Positions 1 to 8,833 of a DNA stretch of 64,000 nt are shown piece after piece; position 1 is the stretch's first letter; every line of letters begins with the position of its first letter. The notes beneath the pieces were generated by a model. It worked only from the letters and a program-made list of their open reading frames with translations. It had not been told where the DNA came from and did no database searches. This DNA is from Dactylonectria macrodidyma. Lineage: Eukaryota; Ascomycota; Sordariomycetes; Hypocreales; Nectriaceae. Position numbers and translations under genes: made by a program. The stretch is from positions 467,290 to 531,289 of the forward strand of contig JAGMUV010000037.1 of assembly GCA_020744425.1 (NCBI GenBank), given 5' to 3'.

Positions 1-2
1 AT

Positions 3-1130
3 CTTCTGCCCATCGAACATCAAATCTGGAAGCACAACGCTGACTGTCTGGGAAGAATCGGCTATGGGGGACAAGAATCCCAGCACAGCGCAGATGGTCT
101 AGGAGGAGGAAAGACAAAAATGAGCCCACGCAGAGCAATACAGAAAGCTATACAGGACGAACAAGGGTTCCAGATGGAGAAAATGGAAGTAATCACGCCG
201 TACGTCGTCCCACCATGGTGGACAGGCCCAAAAACGTTCATCGAAGAGAGCGTCGAGAAAGCGCAAGCGAGACACCAGTACGGCATCGGCAATGAGCCAA
301 ACGCCATATACATATACACGGATGGAAGTGGCATCAACGGACGCGTGGGCGCCGCGGCAGTGTGCACGACGACCGGTCAGAGCAGGAACGCCTACATGGG
401 CGACGACACCGTATCGACAGTGTACGCCGGCGAACTCCAAGGGATCTCCCTGGCTCTCCAGATCGGCCAGGAAGACAGAAGCCAAGGCAATATCAGAAAG
501 AAAATTTTGATCTATACAGACAATCAAGCAGCGATCAGGTCGGTGGCGAGGCCCAGGGGCAAATCGGGGTCATACCTCCTCCAAGACATAACGCAGCGAA
601 TACAGGGACTACGAACGCAAGGCTTGACCGTCGAGATCCGATGGATCCCAGCCCACAAGGGGATATACGGCAACGAAGCGGCCGATCGTGCCGCAAAAGA
701 AGCCACGGGATGGAGACAGAGAGGACCACCAGGACCAAGGGCGCAGCAACCCCCGGTACTGTATTCATTGAAGTCCACATTGAAAACGTGGTCGCGCAGA
801 GTTGTAAACGACAGATGGAAGACGCAGTGGCGACAGGAAACCAGGGGCCGAACAACCTTCAGGCACACTCCGGAGCCAACACCAAAAGTACTACAGCCAC
901 ACAAGCACTTCAGCAAGAGGCACAGTGCAATCTACATTCAGCTCCGGACGGAGAAGATTGGGATGAACGTGTCGCATCTAGGAGATGGAAGTGATCATGT
1001 GTGTGAGAAGCTCTTGCTATTCTTCTTATCTAATGAGGGTCTTTGGGTCAGTCTTATAGATGAAGAGACTGATGATGACCTCGGACTGCCAAGACGGTCC
1101 GGATGCTACGGACTATTTGACTTTATCTAG
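3..1130 (+). mobile_element. Non-LTR retrotransposon (Tad1-like LINE) 3' fragment with RNase H domain
   Basis: The frame is open from the window edge (no start in view), so this is the 3' part of a LINE ORF2 that enters from the left. Counting from the Met at 120, an RNase H fold is clear: D68 in YTDGSG, E105 in AGELQGI, D134 in IYTDNQAA and D189 in NEAADRAAKEA, the four catalytic acids of LINE-type RNase H. IRWIPAHKG is the usual block before the last Asp. After about residue 290 the protein loses the Cys-rich tail expected in fungal LINEs and runs into unrelated residues, so the 3' end is truncated or rearranged. RNase H would remove RNA from the cDNA hybrid during target-primed reverse transcription. 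The reverse transcriptase domain is not in the window. Confidence 0.8.
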
Positions 1131-1488
1131 CTATCCACCTGATCATAGGAAAAGCTAGGCTTGTGACGAAGCTGATGACGAGGCCTGTGACGAGGAAAGT
1201 GGCTGTGGAACCTTATGATAAAGGGCAGAAAGCTTGACTGCTGTCATAGCTGCAAAATCCGATATCCCGATATGTGACATACCCCCCCAGCTTGAAGGTA
1301 TTCAAGCTGTTGTTCTGAAAGGAATCCCTGTTGGAGGGATATCCTAAAACCTGCCCTGTTGAAAGGGATATTGCTAGAAAGGTGTATGCAGATTGCCGAG
1401 AAGGGTCTGGTCTCGAGGGTTGGTTGGATCGGCGTGAAGCATATCAAGTAGGTTCCGTTCTGCACCGGCAGCTGGGCCTGCCCTTTGT
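1131..1488. other. Intergenic; no gene seen
   Basis: This stretch lies between the LINE fragment and the hAT fragment. It contains short GACGAGG-type near-repeats around 1165-1200 and no coding signal that I can support. The far end of the hAT element, which should lie here, was not found. Confidence 0.4.
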
Positions 1489-2396
1489 CTAGAAGGCGGC
1501 TGACAAGTTAGCGCGCATCATCGAGCGACGCGAGACAGGGCGCGGAGAGATGGCACAAACCACGACCTTATGCTCCCTGCTCAGATGCCGGACAATGCCT
1601 CCTGCAGTGGAAGCGATGAAGACATAATGTGTAGTCTTCAGCCTGTTGCGGAGGAAGCATCTCTCGCATATCCATACGATCTTGTGGGGTTGCGACCTGT
1701 TGTCCTTCATTCTGAATCCGAATTGCCACCACCACGTCCGCTCTCGAGAAGGGTCGTGACATATCGTGAAACCGGGGAAACGCTTGAATTTATCGGTCGT
1801 CCAAGCCTCATAGTCTGGAAACCTGCTGGGTGCAGATTTCGTCGAGGCCGAACTGGTTGACAGCTCGGAGGGCGGTGGCGGCGTTGAGGCGATATCCTCT
1901 ACCTCTTCATCGAACGAGTCCATGGCGATGGCAAATGCCCCGCAGAGAATGCAGAGACCAAATCGAATGCTGCGAGGCTGGTAAGGGTCCAACCTTTGAG
2001 GTCGACTTGGACAGGTTGTTTTGTGAAGTCGATTGAGCAGAGCGGAGGACCAGCAGCCAAGGACCATCGCGCAAGCGCAGGGAGTTCTCTACCCCTGAAT
2101 TGGCCGCTCGCCCGACGCCTTCTTCGAGACGTGTCTCGCGTCGCGGTCGACGCGGCGACGCGTCTAGTGATAGAATGGTTCGCACCACCGCTACCTACCC
2201 GGGACACCCTTGGTGCATGTGGCAATCGACGATCAAATCGATCGATTGAACGTTTGATCGATAAGATATCGATCGATCAGGGCCTGTAATCGATCGATAT
2301 CGATCGACCGACAAGCTCCGATCGATCGATCGAAATCGAAATCGAATCGATTAATCGAATCGATCAAATCGATTGGTCGATCGATTTCCAACCCTG
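1489..2396 (-). mobile_element. Truncated hAT transposon: BED-like finger N-terminus plus 5' terminus
   Basis: On the minus strand the element begins at 2396 with CAGGGTTGGAAATCGATCG, a typical hAT terminus. A transposase N-terminus starts at the Met at 1923 ([13 protein letters not shown]) and ends at 1489. It contains an ICERCFLRN ... RHLSREHKV pattern (C-x2-C followed by H-x4-H), which fits the BED-type DNA-binding finger found at the N-terminus of fungal hAT transposases. The catalytic region and the hAT dimerisation domain are missing, and no matching inverted terminus was found to the left. An upstream Met at 2067 keeps the frame open, but its extra residues lie in element leader sequence. 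The element cannot encode its own transposase. Confidence 0.7.
2229..2395. repeat. GATC/ATCGAT-rich subterminal repeat of the hAT element
   Basis: This stretch is almost entirely overlapping ATCGAT and GATCGAT words in both orientations, directly inside the hAT terminus. hAT transposases bind short repeated subterminal motifs, so these are plausible binding sites. They could instead be simple-sequence expansion. Confidence 0.6.
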
Positions 2397-2673
2397 GGGC
2401 AGCGACGGTGGCGCGAACTTGACTGTGGGAAGGAGCATAGCCCAAGGCCTCTTGTCAAAGTATCCAGGTAACCAATCTGGACTCCTCCGACTTGGATAAA
2501 AGCTGAGCAGGCTGGGTGACCTCGGATCTTGACGGTAGGCCTCTTAATCGGTCAGAAAGAGTGGTTTGAGGCACGCCATTCTTCTGGGCAGCCTGGTTCT
2601 GGGAGAGGCCATTATCTGTGACATCCAGTACGGCCTGGGTAACATCCTCCTCCGTATAAGATAATTGAGGCAT
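2397..2673 (-). pseudogene. pogo/Fot-like transposase N-terminal fragment, interrupted by the hAT
   Basis: From the Met at 2673 the peptide starts MPQLSYTEEDVTQAV and reads as a psq-type helix-turn-helix (QNQAAQKNGVPQTTLSDRL), the DNA-binding start of pogo/Fot1 (Tc1-mariner superfamily) transposases. An in-frame TGA stands after LVTWIL, but the same frame then gives QEALGYAPSHSQVRA, the expected family continuation, so the stop is a point mutation. Coding similarity ends exactly at the hAT terminus (2396/2397). The hAT therefore inserted into pogo coding sequence. Confidence 0.75.
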
Positions 2674-2997
2674 GTTTGAGGCGATTGAGGAAAGATGGGA
2701 AAGAGAAAATTCTGGATGAAGCTTCGGGGAGGCTGGGTGATAAGGGAGGCATTTTGAGACATTTTACATTAGTGCCGTGCGACCATGCCGCATGCGTCAC
2801 TAAAGAAACATTGCTGGAATATTAAATTCCATACAATTCTTAATACAGCAGACATTTTCTCATGAAAAAATCTTTCCTTTTGACAAAGTACTGTGCAAGT
2901 GAAATTGGGCATTTTGTATGGGGAAATATTTTTTTTACTTACCGGTAGGTGGGTATTACCGGCAGGTGGGTACTGCATGGTACCCCACATCCATATT

Positions 2998-3192
2998 TGA
3001 CCTTTGATAAAACTGGACATTTGACAAAACTGGGATTTTGGTAAAGCTGGACGTTTGGCAAAACTGGACATCTGACCAAAACTGGGATGTTTGACCAAAA
3101 CTGGGATGTTTGACTAAAACTGGGATGCTTGACTAAAACAGGGATATTTGACTACAACAGGGATGTTTGACTACAACAGGGATGTTTGACTA
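2998..3192. repeat. 19-bp degenerate tandem repeat (GGGATGTTTGACYAAAACT type)
   Basis: Roughly ten head-to-tail copies of a 19-bp unit lie upstream of the minus-strand pogo start. The copies toward 3192 are closest to each other; those toward 2998 are more diverged. They may be transposase-binding subterminal repeats of the pogo element or an independent minisatellite. Confidence 0.75.
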
Positions 3193-3384
3193 CATGAAGG
3201 TAGGGAAGCAGTTGATCAGATGGGCGTTGATACGCAGGTAGCGGCCGAATCGTCGAGAAGTGGAGGGCAAGGAGGGTCAGGGCGAGCGAAGGAAAGGCGC
3301 TGTGGAACATGCGGCAAGACAGGTCACAACACAAGGACATGTCAAATAGTTGTCGCGACATATGGAGAAGAGCACAGCGATTGA
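3186..3384 (+). pseudogene. pogo/Fot-like transposase C-terminal zinc-knuckle fragment
   Basis: This plus-strand frame ends at TGA 3382-3384. It reads a basic linker followed by RRCGTCGKTGHNTRTCQ, the C-terminal CCHC-like knuckle that closes many fungal pogo/Fot transposases. The rest of the protein is absent. The fragment points away from the N-terminal fragment at 2397-2673 and is separated from it by the 19-bp repeats, so the two are either halves of one inverted copy or pieces of different copies. Confidence 0.7.
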
Positions 3385-3420
3385 TTTTAATTGATTAAAT
3401 GGTTTTTTGTGTTTCGATTA

Positions 3421-4103
3421 TACAACTAAATGCGCAACCGGTTTCATCTTTCGCACACACACTTGTATTTGGAAGCACAGACCATGCTGCCAGGGATACT
3501 TATATATACATTCCATAAGCTAGAACTGGCCTAAATTCTCGCTTATTTTTATAAGGTGTCAGCTTCTGAAAAGTCCCACTAAGTACTCAAACAACCCAAA
3601 CTACAGCCAATCACAGCTGGAGTAAGCAGAGTGCAGCATTGAGACGCGGTGTACTGCGATCATAGGTGATATAACTTATCAAGGGCCGAATATTGACTAG
3701 GCGGTCAGCATGGGCAAAATGACATTATTACGTCTGACGAAGCTAGCAAACGGATGAGGAACGTTGATGGTGACAATAAAGGAATTATGGGCGATTACTG
3801 GATGAAAACCTCATACTATGGACAGATAATTATGTACATGTGAACGTGAACGGTGCTTCATGCCCCATAATGCACAAACTGTGCCCAGTTCAGCGGCATA
3901 CTGAGATCCCCTGCACGCACTGCTTGAGATTTTTCGGGTACTTCGTGAGACTTTTCAAAAGCTGACATCCGACGTAAATAAGCGAGGATTTAGGCCAGTT
4001 ATGGCTTATGCAATGTATACATAGGTACCCCCTTCGGCATGGTCCGTGCTCGCAATTATAAGCGTTTGCGCAAAAGATGAAGCCGGTTACGCATTTAGTT
4101 GTA
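3421..4103. mobile_element. Non-coding TIR element with ~180-bp imperfect inverted ends
   Basis: Sequence from 3421 (TACAACTAAATGCGCAACCG) is matched by the reverse complement of the sequence ending at 4103, and the match continues for roughly 180 bp (to about 3595 and from about 3925) with many mismatches. Shared words include GCACAGACCATG/GCACGGACCATG and GCCTAAATYCTCGCTTATT. No ORF of note lies between the arms. The end sequence recurs at about 35.1-35.2 kb. This looks like an old non-autonomous DNA transposon; the superfamily is not clear. Confidence 0.65.
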
Positions 4104-4196
4104 TGTTCAGAAGTAAGGGTTGAGATTTTTGATCCGCTCACTGATTTGATCCACTCACTGATGATGTACGTTAACAATTAACAAACGTGATGATCA

Positions 4197-4862
4197 CTAC
4201 TCTTTCCGAAACCGTAGACCAGCCTTAATTTTTATCATAGCATTTGCGAATAAACCCTTTCCTCTTATAATCCTTCCGCGCACTGTCGTTTTCTCTTTTG
4301 CAATTTGACATTCCTCGTTGCCTTGTTTATTCATCTCGTGGACTTCTTCGGTTCCCTGCACTTCCAACTCTGTGTTTTGGATGTTGGGGCCATCCTCTTC
4401 CATCTTGCAAACGACGTGGCTCTTGGAAACTTGATGTTCCCAAAGGTCGTCCCAAGTCGTGTACACATCCTCGCACTCTTCGAATTCGCAACGCAAACTG
4501 AGCTTCGAAGAGTCTAGCCCTCTCTTGGCTTCTCTCGGCACTGCCGCGCAGACGAGGCAGGAAGCCCATTTCTTAGATGGCGGGAACTCATCATCCATCT
4601 GCAGTTTGTAACGGCGGAAGTGTAAATGCACGGTTGAAGACTTCAGTATAAGTTGGGTCTGCCCCTGGACGTTAGGGAGGAGATTTGCCACCACATTTTT
4701 GGCTTTCCATATCATCAAGCCCCAGAGGACCTTCTCCTCATAGAGATGCGTCTCCACGTAGCAGATAATCATCAGGGTATCCACAGAAGTCCCCCAGTCT
4801 TCACTGGCCCTGTCTACATCGTCACGGCCTGGTCTGACAACGCACAACAGAGTCTTGGCCAA
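4197..4862 (-). CDS. Hypothetical protein with a C2H2-like motif
   Basis: This is a 221-codon open frame; a Met at 4598 (MDDEFPPSKKWA) is an alternative start that would retain the most gene-like half. That half has CLVC and CEFEEC followed by WEHQVSKSH, a Cys-Cys/His-His arrangement resembling a C2H2 finger, and then an acidic Glu-rich tail. I do not recognise the family. It abuts the TIR element, has no obvious partner gene and may be a fragment. The first 88 residues could be non-coding. Confidence 0.35.
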   Translation of the reverse strand: MAKTLLCVVRPGRDDVDRASEDWGTSVDTLMIICYVETHLYEEKVLWGLMIWKAKNVVANLLPNVQGQTQLILKSSTVHLHFRRYKLQMDDEFPPSKKWASCLVCAAVPREAKRGLDSSKLSLRCEFEECEDVYTTWDDLWEHQVSKSHVVCKMEEDGPNIQNTELEVQGTEEVHEMNKQGNEECQIAKEKTTVRGRIIRGKGLFANAMIKIKAGLRFRKE

Positions 4863-5123
4863 GCTGCATTGAAGCTAGTCGAGACAGTGCGACTTCACCA
4901 GCACCACCGCTCCCATCAAGACATACGCCGTAGGCACATTCGACCGGTTCAAGCTGACGTAATTTGAGGAATTAGATGCATTTGAGGATGCCTCGGACGA
5001 CCGCGTCAGGGATCGAGCCTAGCACTTTGTTCTCCGAGCTCACGCCTTGACGAAGCGCGCTAGATGTCCCAAGGCGAGCAGCAGCTCGATTACCTTGTCC
5101 GATCCTCGCTCAATCGCCCGCCA

Positions 5124-6532
5124 TCACGACCTGCTGCCGCTTCCATATCTCCGACCTTTTGAATCCATTATCTCTTCCACCTCGACTAGCGTGTCTTTTC
5201 GCGCATATATGCCGCGATCTCCATCCCGGCTGGACCTTTCGGAGCCATACTCCCGACTCGAAATCATCGTGTGGACGCCTCCCGAGCCGCGTGCAGGCGC
5301 CAGCTCCAAATCATGCCCGTCAGCCATGCTTTGCTCTGGATCCGCCAGCTGATGCGTCGAGCTCGACTCATCAGCCTCGGCTTCCTTATTCGTTCGACTC
5401 AATGTGGTCAATCTGATGATGTTGCTTGGTCGGCTGATGGGTTGGCTGCTGCCGTGGGAGCTGAGAAACTTTGCGGGAAGGATGTGTCGGAAGATTGGCC
5501 GAAGCAAGGGAAAACAGGCTAAAGGGGTAAATGAGTGAATGGAACGGGCTAGGTATGGAGTAATCTTTTGGGTTCTTACCAGAGACTATGGCAATGTTCA
5601 CCTCCACCGCTCCAAGGATGCAGTACATGGCGTAGTCATACGGCATCTGCGTTGTATTGTTGTTGTAATTGACCAACTCGACCAGAACAAACGCGGATGC
5701 GAGGCAGACACTGGATTGTTGCCATTAGCCTCTGTTACATATCAGAAGGAATGCTAACCCTTACATGATGCCGAGGATGAAGAGGGCAATGATACCGAGC
5801 TTCTGGCCGAGGCGTAGGCGAAGCCTGGCCACTTCAACAATGGGAAGAGTGAGGATGATGACATCCATTATAAAATGGGTGGTGATAGTACCCAGGAAGA
5901 ACTTCCCACTGTCGATGTTGCAAACAGAACCTGTGATTGTCTTATCCCAAATTGACTGGACGGGAACGCAGCGGAAGATCAACATGAAAGTCCGGAAGAT
6001 AATCCACATCACTGACATGGCAAGGAGCACCAGAATGGGAATCCGTATAGTCGATGTCTTGAACAGTCGCCAGTAGAATGATAGGATGGATATCTTTGAC
6101 GACGCTAGCGAGGAGGCGTAGCAGAGCGAGTTGAAGAAACCGAGAATCCTCGCGTGGTAGAGGATATTCTCCCTAGTTTTCGGATCAAGGTCATCGGACA
6201 TCAGTTTGCCAAGCGACCAGTGGAGGGTCCCTGCAAAGTAATTATTATGGACTCGGTCTAGAGACTTGGGGGAAGTCGATCATTACATTCCAGCAAGATG
6301 CCGCAGTAGCCAGTCGCAAATATCTACGCGGGCTTTCCGTTAGCAGCTTTGCCTCACTAAAGCAGGAGAGCAAAAGGAGCAGACTCACAAATGCAGATAC
6401 ACAAAAGTAATCATCAAACCACCAGCTAACCTTGGTTATCCGCCGGGCGAAAACCCTCATGATCAGGGCCACCAAGGCGGCGATCCAGGTGATGCCGATG
6501 CCGACATAGAGGTTTGTTTGGAGCTCAGCCAT
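5124..6532 (-). CDS. Fungal rhodopsin-family integral membrane protein (SAT/PTH11-like), one-base break
   Basis: Four exons can be placed on the minus strand: 6532-6389, 6323-5765, 5710-5580 and 5518-5124. The protein starts MAELQTNLYVGIGITWIAAL and has DDYFCVSAF, ASSKISILSFYWRLF, an extracellular CVPVQSIWDKT, several hydrophobic helices, then VEVNIAIVSACFPLLRPIFR before a Ser-rich cytoplasmic tail. This is the hallmark order of the fungal seven-helix rhodopsin-domain family, which includes PTH11-like receptors. No CFEM domain precedes it. Exon 2 needs one extra base in a run of five Cs (plus-strand G run at 6268-6272) to keep frame; with it the exon lengths sum to 410 codons. The gap is either a real frameshift or a homopolymer error. 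Ligand and function are unknown. Confidence 0.75.
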
Positions 6533-6974
6533 GGTTGAGACATGAAGCTGGCCGCAGTCGTCTTCGCACAAGATCTCGACAGCTCGGATTGCGGCCGACG
6601 GCGATCACGGGCTGATCGTAGTGACGGAAGACAAGAGCCTTGGGGTACCAGTGCATTGGGACCGGCGGGGGATCTGCATTTGAATGACAGGAACGGATTG
6701 GGAGGGGATGGGCCCCAGTATTACCCCAGAGTCCGGATGCTTGGGGGGAGTCGCTAAGCCAGTTTCCGTTGATAATGTGGCTGTTGCTAACAGAGGCGAC
6801 TGGGCGAAGTTCATTGGGTGGTTGGCCCGAGGTGGACGTAGTCACTGACTCGGTCACCTAATCGTGGCTTGCCCTCCACAGCTGAAGGGTGCCGTTGGGC
6901 GGCCGCATAGGGAGGAAGGGCCTAAAAGTTATGTCCTCCAGCTAGGAACGCCACCTCCGCTTATCACTACCGGT

Positions 6975-7215
6975 AACTTTATTCAGCCGAAGGCTGTCTT
7001 TACATTAAGTCTTTGGTGCAGACAGGTCAAAAAGTTTCTCCAGCTCTGATTGGTCCAAATGGCCGCAAATCGTTCAACGATTGGACGTCTGCTGTTTTAA
7101 AGTGGGCCCCAGTTTTATGGGGCTCAAAAAGTTTCTCGGGCCTTTATTGGCCCAAATTTGTATGGACCTCGCAAAACGTTGCGCAACTGGTTGGCGGCCT
7201 TGGAAAGGTGGGTAG
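6975..7215 (+). repeat. Dispersed ~100-bp repeat, two tandem degenerate units
   Basis: Beginning with ATTCAGCCGAAGGCTGTC, two degenerate units in tandem each contain AAAAGTTTCT, TTGGYCCAAAT, a CGCAAA word and a CAACKGKTKGR word, spaced in the same way. A third unit with the same lead-in lies at 7621-7800. No coding potential was recognised; probably part of an unclassified transposon. Confidence 0.6.
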
Positions 7216-7611
7216 GTCTTTATTTGGCAGCTGCTACTCTGTAGAACTCCTGTATTGAAAGCTAGGGCCGCGGCAGGAAGCATAGGAATTGTGTGTATGA
7301 TTGGTCTGATTAGCTAAGAAAAGGAGAAGCCGCTGTCGGCTACAAGATCTGTGATACCGGATGTTGCCTTACAAATTAGGTGTAAATCGGTACGTCGGTT
7401 AAACTGGGGGAATACGGTCGTATACCCACCAACACCCTGACTTATTCCACGATTCAGCCATTTCCACTACACAATGTGTCGCAGGGTAGGCATGATCTTC
7501 ATGGCCTCAGGAAACCACTGCGTTAGTAATCTAGCTGTATGCTTTAACACTGCGGGATGGAGTACCCCGCACCACAGACAACCTCAGACAACAATCAATC
7601 AACATTTTGCT

Positions 7612-7800
7612 GCTGCTCATCATTCAGCCGAAGGCTGACTCTACATCAGTTCTTAAGTTTTCCGAATATGAGGGTTTGGTGCAAGATTGGCCAAAAGTTT
7701 CTGGTTGGTCCAAAATTTTGTATGGACGGCCGCAAAACGTGCAACAACTGGATGACGGCCTCAAAAAAGTGGGACCATACTTTAGCAGCTGGCATTACCC
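7612..7800 (+). repeat. Third copy of the 6975-7215 repeat
   Basis: It starts with the same ATTCAGCCGAAGGCTGACT lead-in and repeats the AAAAGTTTCT, TTGGTCCAAA, GCCGCAAAACGT and CAACTGGATGACGGCC words in the same order and orientation as the copies about 640 bp upstream. Confidence 0.6.
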
Positions 7801-8069
7801 CTGGTTTGTTTACGTTGAATTTCACACACCCCCAGTTTATTTACTTTGGATTTCGTACACAATGCTGCTTGATGTCTTGCTTTATTGCGCAATGAGTCCG
7901 AAGTCTACTCCTCAACAGCTACAAGATGACATAATTTCCATGAGAAACCGGCAGGTGACTTCGTTAGCAATAGGAAATCTGCGGGTAACATTAAGAATTG
8001 CCGTAATCAGTGCAATTCTCATGTCAGCTGTCTCCACTCCGTAGGGCATTCAATGCTAACTAAATAAAG

Positions 8070-8733
8070 AATTCAGAGGCGCGATTCGACCGCCTCGGCC
8101 AGCCAGTCGTCCAGGTCAAAGCTAAGAACGTCGGCCCTGGTGCGGCTGCTGCCCCCGATGACAAGGCAGGGAACCTTGCAAAGCAGATTCCCATACATTA
8201 GCGCCCGTCTAATGCTGACGTCCAACCTTTAGCAGCCAGTTGGCCTCTGCAACGGCGCTCGCGGTACGATTTACGACATCGGCTGGGCACCTGGGGCCGA
8301 CCCCATCCAAGACCCTCCCTGTGTTGTCATGATGGAGTTTGACAAATACAGCGGACCGGTATTCCTGACCACCGCTGAGAGCAGGAAGATTATGCCGATT
8401 CTCCCAGTAGAGAGGGACTTCCTCATCAGAGCCACTCTCTGCGCCTGCACGCAGTTTCCCCTGCTCGTATGCTACGCAATTACCGTGCACAAGTCACAAA
8501 GTATCACCGAAGACATGATAGTTACAGATCTGTCCTGCCGGGACTTTCGGACTGGTTTAAGCTACGTGGCTATCTCTCGCGTGAAAATGGTCTACAGGTC
8601 TCCCCCGGATGGCATGAAGATGAAGATGAAGATGAGGGATCAGGAGCTTCGGAAACGACAGGTGCTCACACGGAATCTGTACATGTCACATAATGCCAAG
8701 AATGGTCATGGCAATGGATCAGTAGGTAGATAA
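8070..8733 (+). pseudogene. Helitron (PIF1-type) helicase C-terminal relic
   Basis: The last frame (from 8329) contains CYAITVHKSQSITEDMIV and GLSYVAISRVK, the terminal helicase motifs of PIF1-like Helitron helicases. Upstream pieces in two other frames read AAPDDKAGNLAKQIPIH and LWQPV/GLCNGARGTIYDIG, which are consecutive blocks of the same family, so the gene is broken by at least one stop and one frameshift near 8200-8240. The tail after AISRVK skips the usual block before PPDGMKMK, implying an internal deletion. The Rep nuclease domain is absent. Confidence 0.8.
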
Positions 8734-8788
8734 TGCAGTAGTAGTAATAGCTTCCCGGCCCGCGGACACACAGCCTTCGGCTGAGGCT

Positions 8789-8827
8789 ACCCCATGCACC
8801 CCATCGCCGCTCCAATGTGCATGGGGT
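8789..8827. repeat. 11-bp perfect stem hairpin downstream of the Helitron relic
   Basis: ACCCCATGCAC (8789-8799) pairs exactly with GTGCATGGGGT (8817-8827) across a 17-base loop. Helitrons end with a hairpin a few bases before the 3' end, so this is the likely 3' terminus. The expected CTRR end is not obvious in the bases that follow. Confidence 0.55.
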
Positions 8828-8833
8828 GACGTA

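Noticed and set aside
1219..1240. GGGCAG at about 1222 as the second copy of the hAT target duplication
   Set aside because: Only six of eight bases match GGGCAGCG and no hAT terminus lies next to it.
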